Source: an uncultured Alphaproteobacteria bacterium
Lineage (GTDB): Bacteria; Pseudomonadota; Alphaproteobacteria; RF32; CAG-239
NCBI GenBank assembly: GCA_944390315.1
Contig: CALXPO010000008.1
Location: forward strand, 1-54,493
DNA length: 54,493 nucleotides
Direction of reading: 5' to 3'
The notes under the pieces were generated by a model. The model ran no database searches. It was given only the letters and a program-made list of their open reading frames with translations, and was not told the origin of the DNA. Positions 1 to 8,117 of this stretch are shown one piece after another. The translations under genes and the position numbers were made by a program. The first letter of the stretch is position 1, and each line of letters opens with the position of its first letter.

Positions 1-63
1 TCCGCTGTTATACGTTTTGTTCCAAACAATTACCGAGAAAGTATCTGGTCCTACAACAGTTAA
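1..63 (+). CDS. C-terminal end of an unidentified protein (partial)
   Basis: Frame 1 is open from the first base and reads 20 codons to a TAA at 61-63, ending ...ESIWSYNS. A strong intrinsic terminator follows 21 bases later, as expected at the end of a real gene. The fragment is too short to assign to a family. Confidence 0.55.
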   Translation, partial: SAVIRFVPNNYRESIWSYNS

Positions 64-84
64 AAAAGCATAAGACAGAAACAA

Positions 85-120
85 GAAATTCCCCTGCATA
101 ACGCAGGGGAATTTCTTTTT
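85..120 (+). terminator. intrinsic terminator after the partial first gene
   Basis: A perfect 13-bp stem (85-97 with 103-115) has a 5-nt loop and is followed by five T. The stem is GC-rich near the loop. It terminates the plus-strand gene ending at 63. Confidence 0.9.
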
Positions 121-377
121 ATGATTCAAACATAACACTACCTGCGTAAGCAAGTAGATGTAGACATACCAGCCCAACCACAAGGCTTACGGAGCTTCTG
201 GGCTAGGCGAAGGAAGTTAGAATAGGCTAATACCACTTGCGTCAGCGAGTGGAAGTTTATGAATAAAAGGCGTACGGCATTCACAAGACAAACAAAGATT
301 TTTGAACACGACAAATGCAATTTTCAAAAGTTATGCTAAACAAAACATTGTTTGCTATATTGAGGCTTTACAAATTG
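121..377. other. gene-free spacer with three small hairpins
   Basis: No convincing gene is seen; the short open frame on the minus strand is low-complexity and lacks a ribosome site. Three inverted repeats are visible: 138-157 (tetraloop GTAA), a six-base pair of arms at 171-176 and 199-204, and 233-252 (8-bp stem, loop GTCA). Hairpins 138-157 and 233-252 resemble each other and the second hairpin of the intergenic repeat near 40.8 kb and 54.4 kb, so this may be a diverged member of that family. Confidence 0.4.
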
Positions 378-1259
378 CTATTTCTTAAGTTTACGACAGT
401 AAATGGGAATTTTGCATATTTTTACTAAAACACGGTGTTTTTTTGTAACTTTGTATTGAAACAAAAAACGCATCAATTTTAGCCTTATGGTCTTTAATTT
501 CCACTTTTGACACTTATCAAATCCCTTTAATTGATACCCTTGCGCATGGACCAAACAACCAAAAATTCTTTCCACGATATGTCCCAAGGAGCCATTTTTA
601 ATATTTGCTTTTGTAAAGTCAAAATCCGTAAAACAAAAATTTTCTTTTATTTTTTGCAGTAAATGACTGCGAACCCAAAACATTGTACCCGGCACAAAAA
701 CAATTTTTTGTTCTTCCTTGCAACCCAGTTGTAACATAAGTTTTGAAATATCGTATTTTAGACCTTCAGATAATCTGTCATCGTCAGTTATTAAATAGTG
801 AGAGGCTATCATACCAAGTTTCGGGTCATTCGAAAAATGTTTCAAATTTTCATAAACTATTTTTTTGGAACCTATTAACGCATTAATTAACAAGAAAAAC
901 CAACTTTTTCTATCAAGAAACCAACCATTAATATGAATGCCTTCGTTTGTATATATATTTTTAGCATGAATTTTCAGTATCAAATCATAATTTTGCAAAT
1001 TTATCTTATGCAAAAAATAAATAAATGGTCCGACATCATAGCCACGATTTTCAATTATAAAAATTTTGCAATTAGGAGCAAAGGTACGAATTTCTTTTTC
1101 AAGAGCAGAATTTTCTTGAACCAACGTCACATACAAATCATACGGAACTTCCTCAAGGTTTTTCAAATAAGATTTCATAATATGCCACATTTGCGTATAG
1201 TATAAATGCAGATGTACGGCAATTTTCATTTGTTTTTGAGGGAATAGATTATTTTTCAT
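378..1259 (-). CDS. RgpF-like (rhamnan synthesis F family) glycan biosynthesis protein
   Basis: This 293-residue protein is probably a cytoplasmic or membrane-associated glycan enzyme. It has the hallmarks of the RgpF/rhamnan synthesis F family (PF05045). The N-terminus has a Rossmann-like strand, KIAVHLHLYY. Near residues 70-95 is the segment ENRGYDVGPF, then LILKIHAKN, matching the family signature of an N-R-G-x-D block followed by a lysine-histidine strand. The C-terminus is basic. ATG at 1259 was chosen (GGTGG upstream), but ATG at 1229 (MKIAVHL...) would also fit. It stands alone here, convergent with the gene ending at 63 and separated from the glycan operon at 13-20 kb. Its base composition is AT-rich like that operon, which suggests a shared origin in variable surface-polysaccharide DNA. 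Substrate unknown. Confidence 0.75.
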   Translation of the reverse strand: MKNNLFPQKQMKIAVHLHLYYTQMWHIMKSYLKNLEEVPYDLYVTLVQENSALEKEIRTFAPNCKIFIIENRGYDVGPFIYFLHKINLQNYDLILKIHAKNIYTNEGIHINGWFLDRKSWFFLLINALIGSKKIVYENLKHFSNDPKLGMIASHYLITDDDRLSEGLKYDISKLMLQLGCKEEQKIVFVPGTMFWVRSHLLQKIKENFCFTDFDFTKANIKNGSLGHIVERIFGCLVHAQGYQLKGFDKCQKWKLKTIRLKLMRFLFQYKVTKKHRVLVKICKIPIYCRKLKK

Positions 1260-1354
1260 AAGTCAGCCACCGATAAACAAGCAAATTAAGACTTAATATA
1301 GGTATAATTAGAAAAGTTTTTTTCAAGGTATTGTTTGATAAGTTTTATTAGAAT

Positions 1355-1386
1355 AAAAAAATCCCCTGTTTTATTCAACAGGGGAT
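1355..1386 (-). terminator. intrinsic terminator of the reductase-rhodanese operon
   Basis: On the minus strand a GC-rich stem (ATCCCCTGTT paired with AACAGGGGAT) is followed by a run of T, directly downstream of the rhodanese gene ending at 1411. Confidence 0.88.
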
Positions 1387-1410
1387 GTGACACGACAAAC
1401 ACCTCGCTTT

Positions 1411-1929
1411 TTACGAACGATTCCAAGGCAACTTCATCAAAACCTGTGCCATAGCGCAAGAATTACTGATACCGGCATAAATCAAACCGCAACCGACAAA
1501 AACAGACAACAATGCAAAATAAGGATTGATAAAAGACAACAATCCACCGAGAGCAACCAAAGAACCGGCCACGATTCGCACTTGCCTTTCAATAGACATA
1601 ACCGAACGTCGCTTTACCAATTCCGGATTTTTAGCAACCTCCGCCATACCGCCTTTAATTATGGCAACATTTTTATAACCGAAATCTTCAAGTTTTTGCG
1701 CCGCTTTGGTCGCCCTCACCCCGCTTTGACAAAGCACATAAATTTTTTCCCCTTGCAAAGAATATTGACGAACAAAATCTTTGGCATCAAAACTCGGCAA
1801 CTCAACGAAGTAATGTTTTCTTTTCAAAGCAATATCCGAATGCTCGCTGCCGTTTCTGACATCCAGGATAATGGCATCTTCGGGCAAATCTTTTATATCA
1901 ATCTGGTTTTTATACAATTCATTACTCAT
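1411..1929 (-). CDS. rhodanese-domain protein with C-terminal DUF2892 membrane region
   Basis: Residues about 8-110 form a rhodanese (sulfurtransferase) domain with the active-site loop VLCQSGVRA. The cysteine (about residue 67) carries the persulfide in this family. After a basic linker (KRRSVMSIERQVR), residues about 115-165 contain two hydrophobic helices of the DUF2892 type, as in the inner-membrane rhodanese YgaP. The protein is therefore probably anchored with its rhodanese domain in the cytoplasm. It starts 5 bases after the CoA-disulfide reductase gene, so the two are co-transcribed and likely share persulfide chemistry. The sulfur donor and acceptor cannot be read from the sequence. 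Confidence 0.88.
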   Translation of the reverse strand: MSNELYKNQIDIKDLPEDAIILDVRNGSEHSDIALKRKHYFVELPSFDAKDFVRQYSLQGEKIYVLCQSGVRATKAAQKLEDFGYKNVAIIKGGMAEVAKNPELVKRRSVMSIERQVRIVAGSLVALGGLLSFINPYFALLSVFVGCGLIYAGISNSCAMAQVLMKLPWNRS

Positions 1930-1934
1930 TTTTC

Positions 1935-3542
1935 TTAATCCTTTTGCAATGACTTATAGAAAGTCCAACCGCCGGCATAACTCAAAACATTGTCAAAACC
2001 GCTTTGCATCAAAATTCTGGCAACCACATAACTGGTATAGCCCTTAAAACAATGAACCATAATGGTTTTATTTTTCGGCAATTCATTTAAGCGGGTACGT
2101 ATTTGTGCCGCGGGAATATTAATTGCTCCTTCAATATGCTCTTGAGCATAAACGGCAGCCGGTCTGACATCCAAAACCACCATATTATCAAACTCTGTTC
2201 CGAAATAAGGTTTAACCAACCCCTGACGAACGTTTTCAATTGCCATACCGATAAGATTGACCGGATCTTTAGCACCCGAATAAGGCGGTGCATAACAAAG
2301 TTCAGCATCGCGCAAATCAGCCGTTGTACCATTTAGCCGCATAACCGTTGCAATTACATCGATTCGTTTATCTATCCCCTCTTTACCGACGGCTTGTGCT
2401 CCCAAAATTTTTCCTTCATCCGTATAAAGAACTTTCAGCGTTATGGCTTGAGCATCGGGATAATATCCGGCATGAGAATTGGCTACAATAATCATTTTTT
2501 GATATTTTATACCGGCTCTTTGCAATTGTTTTTCATTATTTCCGGTAAAAGCGGCGGTCAGGTCAAATACTTTGACGATTCCCGTTCCCTGTGTTCCGGT
2601 ATAAGGATAAGGATTATTTTGTGCAATATGATCGGCAATCAAACGCCCTTGTCTGTTAGCCGGTCCGGCCAAGGCAACTGTTGTTATTTGCTGCGATACA
2701 AAATCTTTTACCGCCACACTGTCACCACAGGCATAAATATCGGGATAGTTGGTCTGCATAAATTCATTGGTAATGACGGCACCTCTTTCGGTCAGTTCAA
2801 TACCGGCAGCTTTGGCAACTTCGGTTTCGGGACGAACTCCGATAGCCAAAACAACCATATCTGTTGCAATTTTTCGATTGGAATTCAGAACGACACCGTC
2901 GCTGACAATTTCTTTTAAACCGTCACCGAGATAAAGTTCAATTCCTTTGGAACGCATTTCTTTATGAATTTGAGCTGCCATATCTTCATCCAAAGGCATC
3001 AGCACTTGCGGCGCCATTTCTGCCAACGCGGTTTCAATTCCTAAATGACACAGATTTTCGGCAACTTCCACCCCGATAAAACCACCGCCGATAACCACGG
3101 CTTTTTGCGGTTTATGTTCAGCAATAAAAGCCTTTATTTTATCGGCATCGGCCAGAGATTTGACGGTAAAATGCGGTAAATTATCAAGTCCGTTAATCGG
3201 CGGTACAAAAGCCTTGGCTCCGGTAGAGAGTACTAATTTGTCATATTCAAAAACCTCACCTTCAGCCGTAACCACATTCTTATCTTGCGGATTAATTTTT
3301 AGCACCTCGGTACCTAAATGAATATCTATATCAAACAGTTTTTTCATCAACGCCGGACTTGCCACCTGCATATTATCACGATTTTCTATCACACCGCCGA
3401 TGAAATAAGGCAAGCCGCAACTGGCAATAGATGTCTCGTTACTTTTTTCCAAAATGGTAATTTGAGCATTATTATCCAGTCTGCGCATTCTTGCCGCAAA
3501 ACTGGCACCTCCTGCACCACCGCCGACAACCACAATTTTCAT
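1935..3542 (-). CDS. CoA-disulfide reductase-like flavoprotein with C-terminal rhodanese domain
   Basis: A 535-residue pyridine nucleotide-disulfide oxidoreductase. The N-terminal FAD site is VVVGGGAGGASFAAR. The single redox cysteine lies in ASCGLPYFIGG (about residue 43), as in CoA-disulfide reductases and NADH oxidases. The NAD(P)-binding motif is VVIGGGFIGVEVAENL (about 150-165), and the second FAD motif includes IYACGDSV (about 270). Residues about 450-535 are a rhodanese domain with loop MVHCFKGYTS, where the cysteine is present. This is the CoADR-RHD architecture, linked to CoA persulfide or polysulfide reduction in characterised members. ATG at 3542 follows GGAG. First gene of a two-gene operon with a second rhodanese. 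A role in persulfide turnover or thiol redox balance is inferred. Confidence 0.9.
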   Translation of the reverse strand: MKIVVVGGGAGGASFAARMRRLDNNAQITILEKSNETSIASCGLPYFIGGVIENRDNMQVASPALMKKLFDIDIHLGTEVLKINPQDKNVVTAEGEVFEYDKLVLSTGAKAFVPPINGLDNLPHFTVKSLADADKIKAFIAEHKPQKAVVIGGGFIGVEVAENLCHLGIETALAEMAPQVLMPLDEDMAAQIHKEMRSKGIELYLGDGLKEIVSDGVVLNSNRKIATDMVVLAIGVRPETEVAKAAGIELTERGAVITNEFMQTNYPDIYACGDSVAVKDFVSQQITTVALAGPANRQGRLIADHIAQNNPYPYTGTQGTGIVKVFDLTAAFTGNNEKQLQRAGIKYQKMIIVANSHAGYYPDAQAITLKVLYTDEGKILGAQAVGKEGIDKRIDVIATVMRLNGTTADLRDAELCYAPPYSGAKDPVNLIGMAIENVRQGLVKPYFGTEFDNMVVLDVRPAAVYAQEHIEGAINIPAAQIRTRLNELPKNKTIMVHCFKGYTSYVVARILMQSGFDNVLSYAGGWTFYKSLQKD

Positions 3543-3642
3543 AAAATTCTCCGTTTTAACAGGTTATAAACTTTTTTCAGTCTACACTAAATATAGCTGG
3601 TTACAAGCAATTGTATTATATTACGCACAAAGAGACAAAATC

Positions 3643-3981
3643 ATGACACTAGAACTGAAAAATAATCCGACCTTAAAAGATTTTCAAGAATATGTTTTAC
3701 AAATGAAAAAAGAACGCGGTTTTAATTTAACCGACAGATTCTACGAATGTTGTCTTTTTGCCGAAGAATGCGGCGAACTGATTTCCGCCATCCGCAAAAA
3801 TTCCAAACACGGCTCCATCGGCAGCGGTTCACACGTCGGCAACATTGCCGAAGAACTGGCAGATGTTCTGATTTATCTCTGCTCGCTGGCCAATATGACC
3901 GGCGTTGATTTGGAACAAGCCTTCCGTGATAAAGAAGAAAAAAACAAAAAGAGAGTCTGGACACGATTGGGAGATGAATAA
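3643..3981 (+). CDS. MazG-like nucleotide pyrophosphohydrolase
   Basis: A 112-residue all-alpha protein of the MazG/NTP pyrophosphohydrolase type. The metal-binding acidic pattern is visible as EECGEL (about residues 44-49) followed by EELADVLIYL (about 73-82), that is ExxE then ExxD. Single-domain members hydrolyse (d)NTPs or related nucleotides to the monophosphate. It is divergent from the CoA-disulfide reductase gene and convergent with the next minus-strand gene, with only 3 bases between stops. Substrate unknown. Confidence 0.85.
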   Translation: MTLELKNNPTLKDFQEYVLQMKKERGFNLTDRFYECCLFAEECGELISAIRKNSKHGSIGSGSHVGNIAEELADVLIYLCSLANMTGVDLEQAFRDKEEKNKKRVWTRLGDE

Positions 3982-3984
3982 ATA

Positions 3985-4419
3985 TTAAGGCAAAACTTCA
4001 ATATAAGCCTTAAAATTAGTTTTTTCTGCCGCCAAATTTTCTAAACCATCGACAACTTTTCCGAGCGGAATTAGATTTTTGTCGGGAATAAAAGAGTGGT
4101 TTTCATAAAAAATACCCCAATTTTTCCACGGCGCATAAACAAACACTCTACCCTTGACGGCCATCATACCTCCTTTGGTCTTTTCCAAAGAAACAGGTTG
4201 AGGAAAATAGGTAATTTTTTCTTCTCCGGCAAAATCTCTGAACTCAAACTCTGCCGGCAGCATCTCCGCAAATTGCCGAACCAAATCATTATCTTCCATT
4301 TCGACAATTGCCGTCTTGTCGTTAAAAGTCATCTTGATTTTTAACATTTCACCCTCCTCGGCTAAAGTAGGCATTCCAAATAAACAAGTTATAAAAAATA
4401 CCAAAAGAGCTTTTAACAT
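3985..4419 (-). CDS. exported cyclophilin-like fold protein
   Basis: From ATG at 4419 the product is 144 residues and begins with a signal peptide (MLKALLVFFITCLFGMPTLA). The mature part resembles the small cyclophilin-like family (PF18050 type): LKIKMTFNDKTAIVEMEDN, then segments such as YFPQP, KGRVFVYAPWKNWGIFY and IPLGKV. In-frame starts at 4437 (ATG) and 4443 (TTG) lack a ribosome site and would put charged residues before the signal. It follows the alpha/beta hydrolase gene by about 20 bases, so the two are one operon of exported proteins. Neighbours of this kind are often under LysR control, as here. The biochemical role of the family is not established. Confidence 0.75.
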   Translation of the reverse strand: MLKALLVFFITCLFGMPTLAEEGEMLKIKMTFNDKTAIVEMEDNDLVRQFAEMLPAEFEFRDFAGEEKITYFPQPVSLEKTKGGMMAVKGRVFVYAPWKNWGIFYENHSFIPDKNLIPLGKVVDGLENLAAEKTNFKAYIEVLP

Positions 4420-4439
4420 TTTCCTCAACCTGCCCATAA

Positions 4440-5483
4440 TCAATGCAAATTTTGTTTAAAGAATTGAACTAATCTGTCAAACGGAATTAAGGGAACACGG
4501 TCATATAAGTCCACATGTCCCGCATTTTTGACAATCAGCAATTCTTTCGGTTCGGCCGCTTTTTGATAAGCATCTTCGCTAAATTCGAGCGAGTGAGCGT
4601 TTTCTCCGGCAATAAACAACAACGGACGCGGAGAAATGGTTTCAATATCGTTAAACGGATAAAAATTCATAAATTTAACATTACTGGTTAAAGTAGGATG
4701 GGTCGTTGTTTCCGGAGTAGCTCCTTTGGGCGTAACTTCTCCGCGCGGCGTACGATAGAATTCAAAAAATTCTCGCTCTATCGGAGTTGAATTTTCGGTC
4801 AACTGATGAACGGTGCCTCCAGTATAAGCACGTTTTCCGCCCAAAAATTCGACATAACGTTGCTCAGCCGCATCTTTCAAAATTTGTTTTCTTTGTTCCA
4901 AAGTTAAAGAATTGTGCAAAGCATGTCTTGTTGCCGCTCCCATATCATACATACTGACCGTAGCAATAGCTTTGAGTCGGGGATCTATTTTGGCGGCACT
5001 GATGGCAAAACTTCCCGAACCGCAAATACCGATAACGCCGATTTGTTCACGGTTAATAAAATCTCTTGTCCCCAAATAATCAACCGCCGCACTAAAGGCC
5101 TCGGCATACATATCCGGAGAAACACTGTTTCTTGGCGTACCGCCGCTTTCACCCCAATACGGCAAATCAATCGCTAAAGCGGCAAAACCGTTTTCGGCCA
5201 TTTTGGTAGCATAAAGATTGGCACTCTGTTCTTTAACCGCTCCCATCGGGTGACCGACGATAATTGCCGCCAATTTTTCTCCCTCTTTTCTCTGCTTGGG
5301 TAAAAACAAATTTCCGACAATTTCGATATCATACAAACTGTTAAATTTGACTTTTTGTTCGGTTACGGCATCACTTTTATAAAAATTATCAGCTCCGTTT
5401 TCCATAACATTCTCCTTTGCATAACTATTTGTGATATTAATTGACAGTAACAAAATCATCAAAAAAAAGATTGATTTTTTCAT
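4440..5483 (-). CDS. exported alpha/beta hydrolase
   Basis: A 347-residue protein with an N-terminal signal sequence (MKKSIFFLMILLLSINITNS) and an alpha/beta-hydrolase fold. Features are the oxyanion region IIVGHPMGAVKEQ, the nucleophile elbow GICGSGSFA (serine about residue 155), and the late histidine in NAGHVDLYD (about 325). It resembles the YcjY/dienelactone hydrolase-like group often paired with LysR regulators. ATG at 5483 has AAAGGAG upstream. It is divergent from the LysR gene at 5636 with a 150-base shared control region, so regulation by that protein is likely. Substrate unknown. Confidence 0.85.
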   Translation of the reverse strand: MKKSIFFLMILLLSINITNSYAKENVMENGADNFYKSDAVTEQKVKFNSLYDIEIVGNLFLPKQRKEGEKLAAIIVGHPMGAVKEQSANLYATKMAENGFAALAIDLPYWGESGGTPRNSVSPDMYAEAFSAAVDYLGTRDFINREQIGVIGICGSGSFAISAAKIDPRLKAIATVSMYDMGAATRHALHNSLTLEQRKQILKDAAEQRYVEFLGGKRAYTGGTVHQLTENSTPIEREFFEFYRTPRGEVTPKGATPETTTHPTLTSNVKFMNFYPFNDIETISPRPLLFIAGENAHSLEFSEDAYQKAAEPKELLIVKNAGHVDLYDRVPLIPFDRLVQFFKQNLH

Positions 5484-5580
5484 CTTCGCTCCTTTTGTTG
5501 CTCAATAATCAAAGTTAAATCAAATTGATAAATATAAAATACCACATGGCACATAAATAGCAAATACTTATATCTTATAT

Positions 5581-5607
5581 CTTGATATGCTTGACAAGCA
5601 TATTAAG
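5581..5607. promoter_or_regulatory. palindromic LysR-type operator candidate
   Basis: A 27-base near-perfect palindrome with 13-base arms, one mismatch and a single central base lies just before the LysR start and inside the divergent hydrolase-LysR spacer. Its position fits an autoregulatory site. Binding is inferred, not shown. Confidence 0.5.
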
Positions 5608-5635
5608 ATAAGGCACAATCAATATGGAGAAAAAA

Positions 5636-6538
5636 ATGGAGTTACGAGTCCTAAAATACTTTTTGAATGTTGCACGCAGCGGAAGTTTTACTCTGGCCGC
5701 CAACAATCTTCACATCACTCAACCCACCCTCTCCCGACAAATAAAAGAACTTGAGCAAGAAATCGGACACCGGCTTTTTACCCGAAAATCTCACAGCGTT
5801 TCCTTGACCGACGACGGAAGAAGATTTTTCAAACGTGCCGAAGAAATTATGGATTTGGTCAACAAAACCAAAGCCGAATTTCAGACCGCCTCTGATACCG
5901 TCAGCGGTGAAATATATATCGGCAGCGGCGAAAGCGACGTTATGAATAAAATCGCCGAACTTGTATCCGAGTTGCAAAAAAAATATCCGAAGATTTGCTG
6001 TCATTTGTACAGCGGAAACGCCGAAGACGTATGCGAAAGACTTGATAAAGGATTGCTTGATTTCGGTGTTTTAATACAACCCGCAGACTTGTCAAAATAT
6101 GATACGTTAGAAACCTCTATTACAGACGAATGGGGATTGATTATGCATAAGGACAATCCACTCGCTCAACAAAAATATATTGAGAAAAAAGACTTGCTCA
6201 AACTCCCGCTCATCTGTTCTCAACAATTTTTAAATCACTCGACAAATGACAATTTCTTCAGCAAATGGTTCGGAAATGATTTCAATAATCTCAACATCTC
6301 CGCCACCTACAATTTACTTTTTAACGCAACACATCTGGCAGAAAAAAATAACAGCTGTATTTTGGGACTAAATAAACTGGTAGACATCCGTAACGGCAAT
6401 CTATGTTTTCGCCCGCTTTTTCCGCCTTTGGTTTCAAAGATTAACATTATTTGGAAAAAAGGACAAATCTTCTCGCCGGCAGCACAAATTTTTGCCGACC
6501 TTCTACAACAAGAATTTGGAAAATACCCCACCGACTAG
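5636..6538 (+). CDS. LysR-family transcriptional regulator
   Basis: A 300-residue LysR-type regulator. The N-terminal winged helix-turn-helix is typical: VARSGSFTLAANNLHITQPT, then LSRQIKELEQEIG and LFTR. A linker helix and a periplasmic-binding-like effector domain fill the rest (about 90-300). ATG at 5636 was preferred over the in-frame ATG at 5624: the family usually begins MELR.., and GGAG lies 6 bases upstream of the later codon. It is divergent from the exported hydrolase operon, which it probably regulates, and the 5581-5607 palindrome lies between them. The inducer is unknown. Confidence 0.92.
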   Translation: MELRVLKYFLNVARSGSFTLAANNLHITQPTLSRQIKELEQEIGHRLFTRKSHSVSLTDDGRRFFKRAEEIMDLVNKTKAEFQTASDTVSGEIYIGSGESDVMNKIAELVSELQKKYPKICCHLYSGNAEDVCERLDKGLLDFGVLIQPADLSKYDTLETSITDEWGLIMHKDNPLAQQKYIEKKDLLKLPLICSQQFLNHSTNDNFFSKWFGNDFNNLNISATYNLLFNATHLAEKNNSCILGLNKLVDIRNGNLCFRPLFPPLVSKINIIWKKGQIFSPAAQIFADLLQQEFGKYPTD

Positions 6539-6628
6539 CGACAAATCATTTCTTCGATTTGAGCAAAAACATAAGGATAATATTTTGATTAAAAAAAATA
6601 ATGCCCCATAAATGCCACATAAGAAGAT

Positions 6629-6664
6629 TATAAATATAGACATCTAAAACCAATATGCTACAAT
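6629..6664 (+). repeat. degenerate terminal CRISPR repeat
   Basis: The first repeat copy is identical to the others from position 11 to 36 but unrelated over most of positions 1-10. It keeps the promoter-like half (TAGACA at -35, TGCTACAAT at -10). It has lost the end that would form the 3' handle of a preceding spacer, which does not exist here. Confidence 0.85.
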
Positions 6665-7982
6665 CAGCTACGCTGTCAGTGGGCACATATATATGTTGCG
6701 ACTGGACATCTAAAACCAATATGCTACAATAATAATGACCGAGATGTCCGCGGAAGAATTGTTGCGACTGGACATCTAAAACCAATATGCTACAATGCTG
6801 TTGATGGTGGTATTAGTTTAGACGAAGTTGCGACTGGACATCTAAAACCAATATGCTACAATTGATAGACTTTTGAAAATTATGTAGGGAGAGTTGCGAC
6901 TGGACATCTAAAACCAATATGCTACAATATTTCAAAAATAATAGTAATTATTCTTCTAGTTGCGACTGGACATCTAAAACCAATATGCTACAATGCCGCA
7001 ACGTTGAATTACGGTACACCGACAGTTGCGACTGGACATCTAAAACCAATATGCTACAATTAATAGCCGTAGAGGAACGCTGATCATGCAAGTTGCGACT
7101 GGACATCTAAAACCAATATGCTACAATATGGCCAAGATAAAAGCGACCACGAATGATGTTGCGACTGGACATCTAAAACCAATATGCTACAATTGCCAAA
7201 GACTACGGAATACCGCAGAACAGGTTGCGACTGGACATCTAAAACCAATATGCTACAATCGTGATTACGTTGTTCATGACGATTTCGTGTTGCGACTGGA
7301 CATCTAAAACCAATATGCTACAATCCATAATATTGTCAACCGGTGTCGGTTCGGTTGCGACTGGACATCTAAAACCAATATGCTACAATATCACTTCTTC
7401 ATTTGTCATCATGGGCAAGGTTGCGACTGGACATCTAAAACCAATATGCTACAATCAAAAAGCCGTTTTAATGGGCGTACAACGGGTTGCGACTGGACAT
7501 CTAAAACCAATATGCTACAATCTGGATACATAAGAGGCACCTACGAATATAGTTGCGACTGGACATCTAAAACCAATATGCTACAATAATTATGTGGTTT
7601 ATCCGCAAAGTAATTACGTTGCGACTGGACATCTAAAACCAATATGCTACAATTTTTCAACAAATTGTTTTGGTGGTTTGAAGTTGCGACTGGACATCTA
7701 AAACCAATATGCTACAATCGCAAATTCTTCCGGCCGGATGCCGTGGTGGTTGCGACTGGACATCTAAAACCAATATGCTACAATCCCAGTTGTTATTTGA
7801 TTTTGCTAAGTGCGGTTGCGACTGGACATCTAAAACCAATATGCTACAATACATATCGGCTTCAGAATTAAGGATATTAGGTTGCGACTGGACATCTAAA
7901 ACCAATATGCTACAATTGTTTTGAATTGGACAGGTATTTCGCTAAAGTTGCGACTGGACATCTAAAACCAATATGCTACAAT
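6629..7982 (+). CRISPR. type II-C CRISPR array, 21 repeats and 20 spacers
   Basis: A 36-base repeat begins GTTGCGACTGG and ends ATATGCTACAAT. It occurs as 20 identical copies (first 6695-6730, last 7947-7982) plus one degenerate copy at 6629-6664. The 20 spacers are 29-31 bases and all different. Orientation is set by the tracrRNA anti-repeat at 12875-12903: crRNAs read on the plus strand, spacer first, then the GTTGCGAC end of the next repeat. Repeat positions 9-14 (TGGACA) and 28-36 (TGCTACAAT) form a -35/extended -10 pair with 16-base spacing, so each unit probably has its own promoter, as known for Neisseria type II-C arrays. It lies downstream of and convergent with cas9-cas1-cas2. No spacer was matched by eye elsewhere in the window. 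Confidence 0.99.
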
Positions 7983-8026
7983 AGATAAGCTCAAAGCCTT
8001 TATTTTCAAAGACTTTGAGCTTATCT
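7983..8026. terminator. hairpin abutting the last CRISPR repeat
   Basis: A perfect 14-bp inverted repeat (7983-7996 with 8013-8026, 16-base loop) begins at the base after the last repeat. The T-run after it on the plus strand is poor (TTATCT), so termination may be weak. It could end pre-crRNA transcripts, or transcripts from the promoter in the last repeat that would run against cas2. It could also be part of the array's integration-proximal boundary. Confidence 0.5.
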
Positions 8027-8117
8027 TTATCTCCAAAAAATGACTTTTTTCAAGCCTATTTTCTTGCTCTTTTTTCATTTTTTCTTAAAAATTTTTTCCT
8101 TCGATTCTCTCTTAAAA

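Noticed and set aside
138..320. A 60-codon frame on the minus strand
   Set aside because: Covers the hairpin-rich spacer, lacks a ribosome site and shows no protein pattern.
7086..7924. Open frames through the CRISPR array giving repeated peptides
   Set aside because: They are produced by the repeat-spacer period and have no ribosome site; the array explains them.
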